From the NCBI RefSeq assembly GCF_900100355.1, contig NZ_FNFH01000001.1:386963-450962 (forward strand): 64,000 bases of DNA, read 5' to 3'. This document shows, piece by piece, positions 19,600 through 28,333 of this stretch. Both the position numbers and the translations under genes were made by a program. The notes under the pieces are model-generated. The model had not been told where the DNA came from. It saw only the letters and a list, made by a program, of their open reading frames with translations, and searched no databases. How positions within the stretch are numbered: the stretch's first letter is position 1; every line of letters starts with the position of its first letter. This DNA comes from Microbulbifer yueqingensis (GTDB taxonomy: Bacteria; Pseudomonadota; Gammaproteobacteria; Pseudomonadales; Cellvibrionaceae).

Positions 19600-20502
19600 A
19601 TGGAAATCCAGTGGCTGAAGGCCTTTCTCAGTATTGCCGAGCAGGGCTCAGTGTCCGAGGCCGCCGAGGCGCTGCACCTGACCCAGCCCGCCGTCTCCAA
19701 GCGGCTGGCGGCACTCGAGCAGCAGCTCGGCACGCCCCTGTTCGACCGCATCGGCCGCCGCCTGCAGCTCACCGACGCCGGCCGTGCCCTGCTGCCCCGC
19801 GCGCGCCATATCCTCAATGAGGTCAGCGACGCCGAACGGGAGCTGCGGTCCCTGGGCGGCGAGGTGACCGGTAGCCTGCGCATCGCCACCAGCCACCACG
19901 TGGGCCTCCACCACCTGCCGCCGGTACTCAAGGAGTTCAGCAACCGCTACCCGGATGTGGCACTGGACATCGATTTCGTCGATTCCGAGCAAGCCTACGA
20001 GGCCCTGATGGCCGGCGAGTACGAGCTGGCGGTGGTGACCCTGGCCCTGAAGGAATACCCGAACCTGGAGGCCCGCGTAATCTGGCCCGACCCCTGCGTG
20101 GTGGTGGCCGCGCCCGAGCACCCGCTGGCGCAGACGCCGGGCCTGGACCTTGCCGACCTGGCCCGCTACCCGGCCATACTGCCCGACCTCAACACCTATA
20201 CCGGCCGGCTGATCAAGCGCGAGTTTGACGCCCAGGGGCTGAAGCTGACTGCCAAGCTGGCCACCAACTTCCTCGAGACCATCAAGATGATGGCCGGGGT
20301 CGGCCTCGGCTGGAGCGTGCTGCCCCGCACCCTGGTGGACGACAGCCTGGCCGTGCTGCCGGTGGAGAAACTGAACATCCTGCGCAACCTCGGGGTGATC
20401 AATCACCGCGCGCGCACCCTCAGCAACGCCGCCAGCGCGTTGCAGCAGCTATTACTTCAGGCTGCGGCGGAAAACGGCCCGCAAGCAACCCGCAAAAAGT
20501 AG
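19600..20502 (+). CDS. LysR-family transcriptional regulator
   Basis: A 300-residue LysR protein with an N-terminal winged helix-turn-helix (residues 1-60; SVSEAAEALHLTQPAVSKRLAALEQQLG) and a periplasmic-binding-protein-like effector domain (about 90-295). The ATG at 19600 has CGGAGG upstream. It is divergent from leuC, the same place where Pseudomonas has a LysR gene next to leuC. It probably controls leuCDB, but the effector is unknown. Confidence 0.93.
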   Translation: MEIQWLKAFLSIAEQGSVSEAAEALHLTQPAVSKRLAALEQQLGTPLFDRIGRRLQLTDAGRALLPRARHILNEVSDAERELRSLGGEVTGSLRIATSHHVGLHHLPPVLKEFSNRYPDVALDIDFVDSEQAYEALMAGEYELAVVTLALKEYPNLEARVIWPDPCVVVAAPEHPLAQTPGLDLADLARYPAILPDLNTYTGRLIKREFDAQGLKLTAKLATNFLETIKMMAGVGLGWSVLPRTLVDDSLAVLPVEKLNILRNLGVINHRARTLSNAASALQQLLLQAAAENGPQATRKK

Positions 20503-20599
20503 AGACGGGTCACAGAATTACCCGCTAATCCATCGCCGGCGGCCGACCGGCCACAAAAAAAATAGTAAACTAGGCGCCAATTCTAATAAGGAGGCAACA

Positions 20600-21337
20600 A
20601 TGAAAAAACTCAGCCTGGCCATTTGCATGGCACTCACCAGCGGCGCCGCCAGCGCCGATACCATCCTTGGTCTCGACGCCAGCGCCGGCGTATGGATGCC
20701 GTCCTACAGCGGCAGCGTCGGGGTGGACCAATTCAGCATCGAGGAATTCCAGCCCGCCGAGGACAATGTCACTTTCCTGCAGGCCGCACTGGAGCATCCG
20801 GTACCGCTGGTCCCGAACATCATGCTGTCCCACAGCGCCATCCAGACCGACGGCTCAACCCGCCTGGAGCGGTTCGTCACCTTCGGTGACGAGACATTTA
20901 TTGCCGGCACCGACGTCGCCACCAACCTGGACCTGAGCCACACCGACGCCACCCTCTACTACGAGATCCTCGACAACTGGGTGAACCTGGACGTGGGCCT
21001 GACCGCGCGCCAGTACAAGGGCGAGATGCAGGTTGAGAGCGCCATCCAGGCCGAGAACATCGAGCTGGCCGGCGTGCTTCCGATGGCCTACGGCATGGCC
21101 CGTTTCGACCTGCCCTTCACCGGCTGGTCCGTGGTCACCCAGGGCAATGTGACCGGCTACAACGGCGATACCCTGACCGACCTGACCGCCAAGGTGCGCT
21201 GGGACTTCGCTCCGGGCCTGGATATGGCCCTCGAGGGCGGCTACCGCAGCATGACCCTGGAGCTGAAGGAACTGGACGAGCTGCAGAGCGACCTGGAAAT
21301 CAGCGGCCCCTACCTGGGCCTGAACCTGCACCTGTAA
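20600..21337 (+). CDS. TIGR04219-family outer-membrane beta-barrel protein
   Basis: A 245-residue exported protein. The signal peptide (MKKLSLAICMALTSGAASA) is followed by alternating polar/hydrophobic strands ending in a terminal strand (LEISGPYLGLNLHL), typical of a small outer-membrane barrel. The opening DTILGLDASAGVWMPSYSG is what I recall for the TIGR04219 family, whose function is not known. AAGGAGG lies just upstream of the ATG. It is followed by a strong terminator shared with convergent aroC. Confidence 0.85.
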   Translation: MKKLSLAICMALTSGAASADTILGLDASAGVWMPSYSGSVGVDQFSIEEFQPAEDNVTFLQAALEHPVPLVPNIMLSHSAIQTDGSTRLERFVTFGDETFIAGTDVATNLDLSHTDATLYYEILDNWVNLDVGLTARQYKGEMQVESAIQAENIELAGVLPMAYGMARFDLPFTGWSVVTQGNVTGYNGDTLTDLTAKVRWDFAPGLDMALEGGYRSMTLELKELDELQSDLEISGPYLGLNLHL

Positions 21338-21355
21338 CCGGGCAGCAGGCAAATG

Positions 21356-21386
21356 AAAAAGGCGGCCAACTGGCCGCCTTTTTTAT
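21356..21386. terminator. Bidirectional terminator between the outer-membrane protein gene and aroC
   Basis: AAGGCGGCC and GGCCGCCTT form a stem around a short loop, flanked by A residues on the left and a T run on the right. It can end transcription of both convergent genes. Confidence 0.9.
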
Positions 21387-21410
21387 ACCTGCCCGAACTA
21401 CCTGTCACTG

Positions 21411-22505
21411 CTACTGGCTGCCCACGGTCACCACCCCGGGCTCCACGTCAGCATTCTGGGCCCGCTGGCGCAGCATATGGTCGATCAGCACCAGCGCCGT
21501 CATGGCCTCGGCGATGGGGGTCGCACGGATGCCGACGCAGGGATCGTGGCGTCCCTTGGTGACCACCTCGATCGGGTTGCCGTGGATATCGATGCTCTTG
21601 CCGGGAATACGCAGGCTGGAGGTGGGTTTCAGAGCGATATGGGCCACGATGTCCTGGCCGCTGGAGATACCGCCAAGCACGCCGCCGGCGTTGTTGGAGA
21701 GGAAGCCCTCCGGGGTGATCTCGTCCCGGTGCTCCGTGCCCTTCTGCTCCACACTGGCAAAGCCGGCCCCGATTTCGACCCCCTTGACCGCATTGATGCT
21801 CATCAGGGCGTGGGCCAGGTCGGCATCCAGGCGGTCGAAGATCGGTTCGCCGAGGCCTGCCGGCACGCCGCTCGCGTGCACCGAGATACGCGCGCCGATG
21901 GAGTTGCCCTCCTTGATCAGTGCCTGCATATAGGCCTCCATCTCCGGCACCTTGTCGGCGTCCGGGCAGAAGAAGGGGTTCTGCCCCACCTGCTCCCAGT
22001 CGAGCTTCTCGACGCGGATGGGTCCCAGCTGCGACAGGTAGCCGCGCACCTCGATACCGTAGCGCTGGCGCAGCCACTTCTTGGCGATCGCCCCGGCGGC
22101 GACACGCACGGCGGTCTCGCGGGCGGAAGAGCGGCCACCACCGCGGTAATCGCGGATGCCGTATTTCTGCCAGTAGGTGTAGTCGGCGTGGGCCGGGCGC
22201 ACCTGTTCGGCGATGTTGGAGTAGTCCTTGGAGCGCTGGTCGGTGTTCTCGATCATCAGGCCGATGGGCGTGCCGGTGGTCCTGCCCTCGAAGACGCCAG
22301 ACAGGATCTGCACCTCGTCGGCCTCGCGGCGCTGGGTGGTGTAGCGGGAGGTTCCCGGCTTGCGGCGGTCCAGCTCCAGCTGGATCTCTTCGGCACTGAT
22401 CTCCAGTCCCGGCGGGCAGCCGTCGACAATACACCCCAGCGCCGGGCCGTGGCTCTCGCCAAAAGTGGTGACAGAGAACAGTTTGCCGAAGGTGTTGCCG
22501 GACAT
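21411..22505 (-). CDS. aroC: Chorismate synthase
   Basis: AroC makes chorismate from EPSP using reduced FMN, the last step of the shikimate pathway that feeds the trp genes in this window. The protein is 364 residues, normal for the family. The signatures [18 protein letters not shown] near the N-terminus and [19 protein letters not shown] in the middle are intact. It lies 130 bases after prmB on the same strand, the prmB-aroC order of E. coli. Confidence 0.97.
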   Translation of the reverse strand: MSGNTFGKLFSVTTFGESHGPALGCIVDGCPPGLEISAEEIQLELDRRKPGTSRYTTQRREADEVQILSGVFEGRTTGTPIGLMIENTDQRSKDYSNIAEQVRPAHADYTYWQKYGIRDYRGGGRSSARETAVRVAAGAIAKKWLRQRYGIEVRGYLSQLGPIRVEKLDWEQVGQNPFFCPDADKVPEMEAYMQALIKEGNSIGARISVHASGVPAGLGEPIFDRLDADLAHALMSINAVKGVEIGAGFASVEQKGTEHRDEITPEGFLSNNAGGVLGGISSGQDIVAHIALKPTSSLRIPGKSIDIHGNPIEVVTKGRHDPCVGIRATPIAEAMTALVLIDHMLRQRAQNADVEPGVVTVGSQ

Positions 22506-22635
22506 AAGTTTTGCTTCCGTGGCTCGCAGGTATCAGTGAATTATCCCGCCCGCACCCCGATTCGGGGCCGGCCGCAGGAAAACATAGCGCAAAGGCGCGC
22601 CATTATAGAGGATTGCGCCGGCCGGCGCTGCTGTC

Positions 22636-23559
22636 TCAACCCGCCCCGAAACAATGGCGATAGGCCAGCAGGTCCTCGCGGCTGATAACGAACACACCGT
22701 GACCGCCATCGGCGAATTCCGGCCACAGGAACGGCACCTCGGGGAAGGCCGCCTCCAGGGCCTCCCAGCTGTTGCCCACCTCGCATACCAGCAGGCCATC
22801 CGGCTGCAGGTGATCGGCGGCCTCGCGCAGCAGGCGCCGGGTGAAATCCAGCCCGTCCTCGCCGGAGCCAAGCGCAATCTCCGGCTCGGCCCGGTACTCC
22901 TGGGGCATTTCTGCCAGGTCGCGGGCATCCACATAGGGCGGGTTGCAGACGATCAGCTCGTAGCTGCACCCCTCCAGCTCGCCAAACATGTCGGACTGCA
23001 CCGCCCTCACCCGCTCATTGAGCTGGTGGCGATTGATGTTGGTCTGCGCCACTTCCACCGCACCGGAAGAGATGTCACTCAGGTCTACCCGCGCTTCCGG
23101 GAAAGCCTCGGCGCAGGCAATGCCTATACAGCCACTGCCGCAGCACAGGTCCAGGATTGCCCGGGGTTCCACCTGCAACCAGGGCTCGAAACCGTTGCGG
23201 ATCAGTTCCCCGATTGGCGAACGGGGCACCAGCACCCGGCTGTCCACATAGAAGGTCATGCCGCAGAAGTGGGCCTCGTGGGTGAGGTACGGGGCCGGCA
23301 GGCGCTCCTGCACGCGCCGTTCGAGTATCGCCATTACATCGCGGCGCTCCTCCATGGTCAGCCGTGCCTGCAGCACCTCCGGCTTGCTCTCCATGGGCAG
23401 GTGCAGGGTGTGCATCACCAGCAGCAGGGCCTCGTCCCAAGCATTGTCGGTGCCGTGACCGAACCAAAGCCCGGCCTCATTGAACCGGCTGGTTCCCCAG
23501 CGCACATAGTCCAGCAGGGTGTGCAGTTCGTGCAGGGACGCCTCACGCTTCTCGATCAT
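22636..23559 (-). CDS. prmB: 50S ribosomal protein L3 N5-glutamine methyltransferase
   Basis: A 307-residue SAM-dependent methyltransferase with an N-terminal helical substrate domain and a Rossmann domain. The SAM site is LDLCCGSGCIGIA and the glutamine-binding catalytic motif is NPPY (CNPPYVDARD). PrmB methylates a glutamine of ribosomal protein L3; PrmC methylates release factors. The long helical N-terminus, the PRSPIGEL segment and the position before aroC favour PrmB. It diverges from folE. Confidence 0.93.
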   Translation of the reverse strand: MIEKREASLHELHTLLDYVRWGTSRFNEAGLWFGHGTDNAWDEALLLVMHTLHLPMESKPEVLQARLTMEERRDVMAILERRVQERLPAPYLTHEAHFCGMTFYVDSRVLVPRSPIGELIRNGFEPWLQVEPRAILDLCCGSGCIGIACAEAFPEARVDLSDISSGAVEVAQTNINRHQLNERVRAVQSDMFGELEGCSYELIVCNPPYVDARDLAEMPQEYRAEPEIALGSGEDGLDFTRRLLREAADHLQPDGLLVCEVGNSWEALEAAFPEVPFLWPEFADGGHGVFVISREDLLAYRHCFGAG

Positions 23560-23630
23560 TCACTCTATCCTTCTTTCACTGGGGGCAGGGATAGCCCGAC
23601 GGGGACTGATCCACCCGCCCGCAAGCGGGG

Positions 23631-23636
23631 TATAAT
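23631..23636 (+). promoter_or_regulatory. Putative -10 element for folE
   Basis: A perfect TATAAT lies about 90 bases upstream of the folE start, just after a GC-rich hairpin (CCCGCCCGCAAGCGGGG). I see no good -35 box at the right distance, so an activator may be needed. Confidence 0.4.
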
Positions 23637-23725
23637 GGTGCCTTACGGCGGATCTTTACTCAAAGATGACAAAAGCTTAGGGTAGCGCACCCGCCCCTCG
23701 GGCTGAGATATTGGAACTGGACCAG

Positions 23726-24265
23726 ATGAACGAACACTACGCGCAAATTATTGAGGCAATCGGTGAGGATCCGCAACGCCCGGGCCTGCGGGACACCCCC
23801 AAGCGGGCCGCCAAGGCGATGCAGTACCTGACCCAGGGCTACCAGCAGTCCCTCGACGAGATCGTCAACGACGCCATCTTCCCCTCCGACTGCAGCGAAA
23901 TGGTCCTGGTCAAGGATATCGAGCTCTACTCCCTGTGCGAGCACCACCTGCTGCCGTTTATCGGCAAGGCCCATGTGGCCTATATCCCCAACGGCAAGGT
24001 GCTGGGCCTGTCCAAGGTGGCGCGCATCGTCGACATGTTCGCCCGGCGCCTGCAGATCCAGGAGCAGCTGACGGTGGAGATCGCCGAGACCCTGCAGGAT
24101 GTCACCGGCGCCGCCGGCGTGGGCGTGATCATCGAGGCCAAGCATATGTGCATGATGATGCGCGGCGTGGAAAAGCAGAACTCGGTCATGAAAACCTCTG
24201 CCATGCTGGGCTCATTCCGCAGCCAGCAGGCCACCCGCACCGAGTTCCTGTCCCTGATTCGCTAA
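23726..24265 (+). CDS. folE: GTP cyclohydrolase I
   Basis: FolE opens GTP to dihydroneopterin triphosphate, the first step of folate and queuosine synthesis. The ATG at 23726 gives 179 residues; a TTG at 23711 is possible. Zinc ligands can be read in LCEHHLLPF and the later [10 protein letters not shown] (the Cys in the latter). The GTP-binding segment [16 protein letters not shown] and the terminal EFLSLIR are typical. The zinc-binding cysteines mark the standard FolE1A type. It is followed at 86 bases by a tautomerase-family gene. Confidence 0.96.
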   Translation: MNEHYAQIIEAIGEDPQRPGLRDTPKRAAKAMQYLTQGYQQSLDEIVNDAIFPSDCSEMVLVKDIELYSLCEHHLLPFIGKAHVAYIPNGKVLGLSKVARIVDMFARRLQIQEQLTVEIAETLQDVTGAAGVGVIIEAKHMCMMMRGVEKQNSVMKTSAMLGSFRSQQATRTEFLSLIR

Positions 24266-24351
24266 AATGCGGTAATACCACCCTATCCCCAACGAGCGGC
24301 ACAGGGAGGTGTCGCACGCCCGCCGGCGTCACCCTGTCACGGAGAGAGACC

Positions 24352-24696
24352 ATGCCCCACCTGGTAATCGAATACGCGGAAAAGCTGGAAGACAGCATCT
24401 CCATCCCCGCCCTCGTGAGTACGGCCCAGGAGGCCATGCACCGCTCGGGCCTGTTTGCGCCCCACACCATCAAGACCCGCGCGCTGCCTTACCGGCACTT
24501 TATTGCCGGGGAGAAGGGAGGCAGCTTTATCCACGCCGAGGTACGCCTGCTGGACGGGCGCGACGAACGCGAGCGCGAAGCGCTCAGCTCGGCGGTCTTC
24601 AATGCCCTGTGCCAGTTCGCCGACGGGGTGCCGGCGGTGACGGTGGAAGTGCGGGAGATGGACCCCGCGTGTTACTCCAAGCGCCTGCCGTTCTGA
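24352..24696 (+). CDS. 5-carboxymethyl-2-hydroxymuconate delta-isomerase-like protein (tautomerase superfamily)
   Basis: A 114-residue protein beginning MPHLVIEYAEKLED, so after Met removal it exposes the catalytic Pro-1 of the tautomerase superfamily. The length and the C-terminal segment VEVREMDPACYSKR fit the CHMI (HpaF/HpcD) family, which isomerises a homoprotocatechuate breakdown intermediate. No other homoprotocatechuate genes are nearby, so the substrate here is uncertain. The ATG is preceded by GGAGAG. It may be co-transcribed with folE. Confidence 0.85.
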   Translation: MPHLVIEYAEKLEDSISIPALVSTAQEAMHRSGLFAPHTIKTRALPYRHFIAGEKGGSFIHAEVRLLDGRDEREREALSSAVFNALCQFADGVPAVTVEVREMDPACYSKRLPF

Positions 24697-24732
24697 GTCC
24701 GCGCAGCCGGCGGTTTCTATCTGTAATCCTTT

Positions 24733-24757
24733 AGTCGCGGCCATGGGCCGCTCCTAC
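24733..24757. repeat. REP-like hairpin 1
   Basis: A 25-base hairpin of the form TCGCGGCC-AT-GGGCCGC followed by TCCTAC. The closing GCTCCTAC and the TCGCGG opening match the general form of Pseudomonas REP sequences as I remember them. A second copy lies 62 bases away. Confidence 0.6.
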
Positions 24758-24794
24758 GGTGCTAGCTGGCCTGTGGCCGCCCGGCGCCGTGATT

Positions 24795-24819
24795 GATCGC
24801 GGCCAGCGGCCGCTCCTAC
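24795..24819. repeat. REP-like hairpin 2
   Basis: The second copy (TCGCGGCC-A-GCGGCCGC then TCCTAC) has the same orientation as the first, between the convergent isomerase and hydrolase genes. Such pairs may act as transcript 3' ends. Confidence 0.6.
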
Positions 24820-24835
24820 GTGAAATTGCGCCGGG

Positions 24836-25705
24836 TTATTCGCCGCGCAGGAAGGGGCCGAACCACTCCGCAATCTCTTCCGCGCCCTCTTCCATATGCA
24901 GGTGGTGGCCGCCGTGCATCTCGCGCACCGCAATATTGGAATAGCCCTGCAACAGCGGTTGCATTCGCTCGGCCATGCCCTCGATGCCGTCCAGGGCCAG
25001 CACCAGCCGGACGGGCACGTCCGCCTCGTGGATCCGGTCCAGGAAGGCGCGCACCTGGTCGTCGGTGAGCTTGGCCGTGGAGGTGGCCTTCAACCGCGGG
25101 TCACTGCTCCAGGTGAGCCCTTCGCGTCCCGGGCGCGTGCCTCGCTCGACAAGGGCGCGGGCCGCCGCCTGTGACAGCTTGAACATACCGTTACGCCGCG
25201 CCTCGGTGGCTTCCGCCAGGCTACTGAACTCGCGCGGCCGCACGGCACCGTACCGGGCCCGCTGGGCAATGGCGCGGGCGAGGATCTCCGGTGCCTCCCC
25301 TGCCGATGCAGGCGGCGGTACCAGGCCGTCGATCAGCGCCATTCGCTCGATGCGCCTGGGGAAGGCGCCCGCGGCCAGCATGGAGGCCACCGCGCCACGC
25401 GAGTGCGCCAGCAGGGAGAAGCGGCGCCAGCCCAGTGCTTCGGTCACCCCCACCACATCCTCCACTTCCTCCCAGATGTTGTAGTTGGCATCGTATGAGC
25501 GATGGTAGCTCCGGCCGTGGCCGGCCATGTCGATCGCAACCAGGTCGATACCCTCCAGCAACGGGGCGAGCCGGTCGAAACTGGCGCAATTATCAAACCA
25601 GCCGTGCAGCGCCAGCACCGGCACTCCATCGGGATCACCCCAGCGGCGGGCGGCAATGGTCCGGTGATTGAAGTCGAGGGTGATTTCGCGGGGAGTCTCA
25701 GTCAT
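24836..25705 (-). CDS. Alpha/beta-fold hydrolase
   Basis: A 289-residue alpha/beta hydrolase starting at the ATG at 25705 (MTETPREITLDF); an upstream extension to 25960 would run into sixA territory and shows no domain. The oxyanion strand is LALHGWFDN, the nucleophile elbow LAHSRGA carries the catalytic Ser, and the catalytic His is probably in EMHGGHHLHME. This resembles the MEST/ester-hydrolase type of single-domain enzymes. The substrate is unknown. The gene ends near the REP-like pair and starts 142 bases after sixA on the same strand. Confidence 0.85.
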   Translation of the reverse strand: MTETPREITLDFNHRTIAARRWGDPDGVPVLALHGWFDNCASFDRLAPLLEGIDLVAIDMAGHGRSYHRSYDANYNIWEEVEDVVGVTEALGWRRFSLLAHSRGAVASMLAAGAFPRRIERMALIDGLVPPPASAGEAPEILARAIAQRARYGAVRPREFSSLAEATEARRNGMFKLSQAAARALVERGTRPGREGLTWSSDPRLKATSTAKLTDDQVRAFLDRIHEADVPVRLVLALDGIEGMAERMQPLLQGYSNIAVREMHGGHHLHMEEGAEEIAEWFGPFLRGE

Positions 25706-25847
25706 AGGGCAACATCTTTGAATAGCAGCCGCTGATGTTGCAGGGGCTGCTACGCGGAAGCAATGACTTCCGGGGACAGGAAGGGTGGTCGATTGTGTGC
25801 ACCGGGACAGGCTTGCGCCGGCTCCGGCTGCGCGGCGATCGCTTAAC

Positions 25848-26303
25848 TCAGGCTTCCGGGTGCTGCAGCCACGACAGCTCGGCGCAGCCGTCGGCCCACA
25901 CCTCCGACTCCAGGCAGGCCAGGCTGGCAGTACCCAGAGAGTGGGCACCGGCACTGCCACAGAGGTCGTTCACCAAAATGCTGGCCAGCGGGTTGTGGGT
26001 CACCAGCAAAAGCGGAAAGTGTGCCGCGCGTCCCAGCGCATCGAGCACTTCCTGCGGGTCGGTATCACCCACCAGGATCGGTTGCGTGTCCACCCGCTGT
26101 CGCAGGCGGCCGGCGACGATCTGCGCGGTCTGCTGGGTGCGTACGAAGGGACTGGCCCAGATCGCCCGCACCTGTGCCAGTTCGTCGGCGCGCCGGTCGC
26201 AGATCCAGGCCACCTGGGCCCGGCCGCGATCGGTGAGCTGGCGCTCACTGTCCTCGCCCACCATGGGCTCGGCCTCGCCGTGACGCAGAATCAGTAACTG
26301 CAC
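25848..26303 (-). CDS. sixA: Phosphohistidine phosphatase SixA
   Basis: SixA removes phosphate from histidine phosphotransfer proteins; E. coli SixA acts on the nitrogen PTS. I choose the GTG at 26303 because GGAGG lies 6 bases upstream, giving 151 residues, the family length. The catalytic RHG is at residues 7-9 (LILRHGEAEP) and the second histidine is in LLLVTHNPLAS. It follows the DUF4389 gene by about 50 bases and gpsA before that; a DUF4389-sixA-gpsA cluster is known from pseudomonads as I recall. Confidence 0.93.
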   Translation of the reverse strand: MQLLILRHGEAEPMVGEDSERQLTDRGRAQVAWICDRRADELAQVRAIWASPFVRTQQTAQIVAGRLRQRVDTQPILVGDTDPQEVLDALGRAAHFPLLLVTHNPLASILVNDLCGSAGAHSLGTASLACLESEVWADGCAELSWLQHPEA

Positions 26304-26353
26304 TGGAAACCTCCATGTCGTCCGCGGGTCGCCCCCCACCGGCGAAGGTGTCA

Positions 26354-27037
26354 CTATTTCTCGTTGTCGTCGTCCCTGGCGGTGTCCTTGCCGGCGCTGC
26401 TTTCGGTTGCAGTGCTCTTGCTGGAACTGTCACTGGAGCTGCTCTTGCCAGAGCTGCCTTTCGCCGATGCGCTCTTGCTGCCGTTGCGCTTGCTGCCATT
26501 GCCCTTGCTGCCGTTACCCTTGGTAGCACTGGAGGCGCTGCTCTTGGCGGAGGTGGATTTGGCGCTCGAGGACTTGCCTGACTTCTCCTCCTCGCGCTCT
26601 TCCTCGTACTCGCCCTCGGTACCGAGCTCGACCGGCACGTAGGCACCCGCACCCTTGCTTTTCTCTTCCCTGGGCACATCTTCGTGCCCGGCCTTGCCTT
26701 CGCTGACTACCTCGCCTTCCACTTCCTCGGCACTCTCGTAACCGGACAGGTCTTCCACATCGGATTCCGGCCACTCGGCAAACGGGAAAGGCTTTTCCTC
26801 GGTGTTGTACACCAGGAACTGCAGCGTCTGGTATACGTAGGAGGCGATCTGGTCCCCCAGCCGGCGCAGGTTGCCATTGGGCTCGCCGGTGAAAATCGAG
26901 AACAGGAACTGCAGGATCACCACTGCCAGCATCACGAAGCCGGCGATTTCGAGCAGGACCACGAACAGCACCATGTACAGCAGGCGCATCCAGTGGTTGC
27001 CGGAGGTGAGGTTGTCTTTCAGCTCTTCATTATCCAT
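26354..27037 (-). CDS. DUF4389-family membrane protein with Ser/Lys/Gly-rich tail
   Basis: A 227-residue protein. Residues 1-105 form the DUF4389 module: a hydrophobic segment (about 19-48), then NGNLRRLGDQIASYVYQTL and a short YNTEEKPFPFAEWP motif. Residues about 110-155 are acidic (EEVEGEVVSEG, EEEREEEK). Residues 156-227 are low-complexity repeats of SAKS, GNGSK and SSS. The tail is far longer than I would expect for the family and is probably disordered. It sits 7 bases after gpsA and is likely co-transcribed with gpsA and sixA. Its function is unknown. Confidence 0.85.
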   Translation of the reverse strand: MDNEELKDNLTSGNHWMRLLYMVLFVVLLEIAGFVMLAVVILQFLFSIFTGEPNGNLRRLGDQIASYVYQTLQFLVYNTEEKPFPFAEWPESDVEDLSGYESAEEVEGEVVSEGKAGHEDVPREEKSKGAGAYVPVELGTEGEYEEEREEEKSGKSSSAKSTSAKSSASSATKGNGSKGNGSKRNGSKSASAKGSSGKSSSSDSSSKSTATESSAGKDTARDDDNEK

Positions 27038-27044
27038 ATGATTT

Positions 27045-28085
27045 CTACCCTTGGGGTTTAGCCGAATAGGCTACATCGAACGTTTGTGCACCCGACATCA
27101 AATCGCGTATTACCTCCGGAATCGGGCGCTCTTCAAATAATATGGCGTGAATTGCGGAAACCAAGGGCATGTAGACGCCCAATTCATCCGCTTTGTGCTT
27201 GATCAGGCGCACGGTGTTCACGCCCTCGGCCACCTGGCCGATTTCCGCTACCGCCTCTTCCAGCGCGCGGCCGCGCCCCACCAGGTAGCCCACCCGGTAG
27301 TTGCGGCTCAGGTCCGAGGAGCAGGTGAGGATCAGGTCACCCACGCCGGCCAGGCCGATAAAGGTCATGGGGTCGGCGCCCATTGCCTCGGCAAAGCGCA
27401 TCATTTCGGCCAGGGCGCGGGTGATCAGCAGGCTGATGGTGTTCTGCCCGCGGTCGAGAGCCACCGCCATACCGGTGACAATGGCGTAAATATTCTTCAG
27501 CGCACCCGCCAGCTCGACACCGAAGACGTCATTGCTGGAATAGACACGGAAAGTCTCGGAGTGGAGCGCCTTCTGGATGCTGCTGCACAGCTCATCATGC
27601 TCACTGGCGATCACCGTGGCAGTGTAGTGCCCCGCGACAATTTCTTTCGCAAAGTTCGGGCCGCTCAGCACGCCCACGCGCATGTCGGTGGTTTCCTCCC
27701 GCAGGATATCGCTCATCAGGTGGAAACTGTCGTGCTCGATGCCCTTGGTGGTGGAGATAAGCATGGTACCCGGAGAGAGCAGAGGCGCCACACGACGCAC
27801 CACTTCGCGGAACGACTTGCTGGGAATGGCGACAAACACGATCTGGCATCCGGCCAGCGCCTCCTCCAGGTCCGCGGTGATCTTCAATTCCGGGTGCAGG
27901 GTCACGCCGGGCAGGTAATAGCGGTTCTCGCGCAGGTTGCGGCAGCTCTCCGCGCGCTCCGGGTCGCGCATCCACTGGCGAGTGTCGTGGCCGTTACCGG
28001 CAACGATGTTGGCAATGGCGGTACCGAAACTGCCGCCGCCCAGTACGGCGATGGAAAAGGGCGTAGAAGTTTCCGTCTGTGTCAT
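27045..28085 (-). CDS. gpsA: NAD(P)-dependent glycerol-3-phosphate dehydrogenase
   Basis: GpsA reduces dihydroxyacetone phosphate to sn-glycerol-3-phosphate for phospholipid synthesis. The 346-residue protein has the Rossmann start [14 protein letters not shown], the catalytic lysine segment [14 protein letters not shown] and the [12 protein letters not shown] signature. The ATG at 28085 is the natural start. It is the first gene of the gpsA-DUF4389-sixA series. Confidence 0.97.
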   Translation of the reverse strand: MTQTETSTPFSIAVLGGGSFGTAIANIVAGNGHDTRQWMRDPERAESCRNLRENRYYLPGVTLHPELKITADLEEALAGCQIVFVAIPSKSFREVVRRVAPLLSPGTMLISTTKGIEHDSFHLMSDILREETTDMRVGVLSGPNFAKEIVAGHYTATVIASEHDELCSSIQKALHSETFRVYSSNDVFGVELAGALKNIYAIVTGMAVALDRGQNTISLLITRALAEMMRFAEAMGADPMTFIGLAGVGDLILTCSSDLSRNYRVGYLVGRGRALEEAVAEIGQVAEGVNTVRLIKHKADELGVYMPLVSAIHAILFEERPIPEVIRDLMSGAQTFDVAYSAKPQG

Positions 28086-28289
28086 ACCGATCCGATGGGA
28101 TTGAATTGGGAAAAACAGTCTTTGTTGTGATCCAGCGGATTATAGAGGGCGAGTCAGGCGAGCCCAACGAAGGCAGGAAAAAAAAGTGGTTTTCGGTCAG
28201 ATTCCACACAACCGGGGTGATCCGGCAGGCAAATCGGGTAAAAGTTGGCCAGCACTGTGGCCGGCGTTGACTGGAAGGGGCAGGCAGGA

Positions 28290-28318
28290 TGCAGGGGCGG
28301 CAGACCGCCGCCCCTGCA
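28290..28318 (-). terminator. Possible terminator hairpin downstream of htpG
   Basis: An 11-bp GC-rich stem (28290-28300 with 28308-28318) lies 16 bases after the htpG stop. There is no T run, so it may only protect the transcript end. Confidence 0.4.
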
Positions 28319-28333
28319 CAGGAGGCTTTAGCC

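Noticed and set aside
23690-23730. TPP-riboswitch-like motif (GGGCTGAGATATTGG then GAACTGGACC) just upstream of folE
   Set aside because: Only the CTGAGA and a GAACTGGA-like stretch match; the rest of the conserved core would fall inside the folE coding sequence and does not fit. A thiamine switch before folE also makes little sense.
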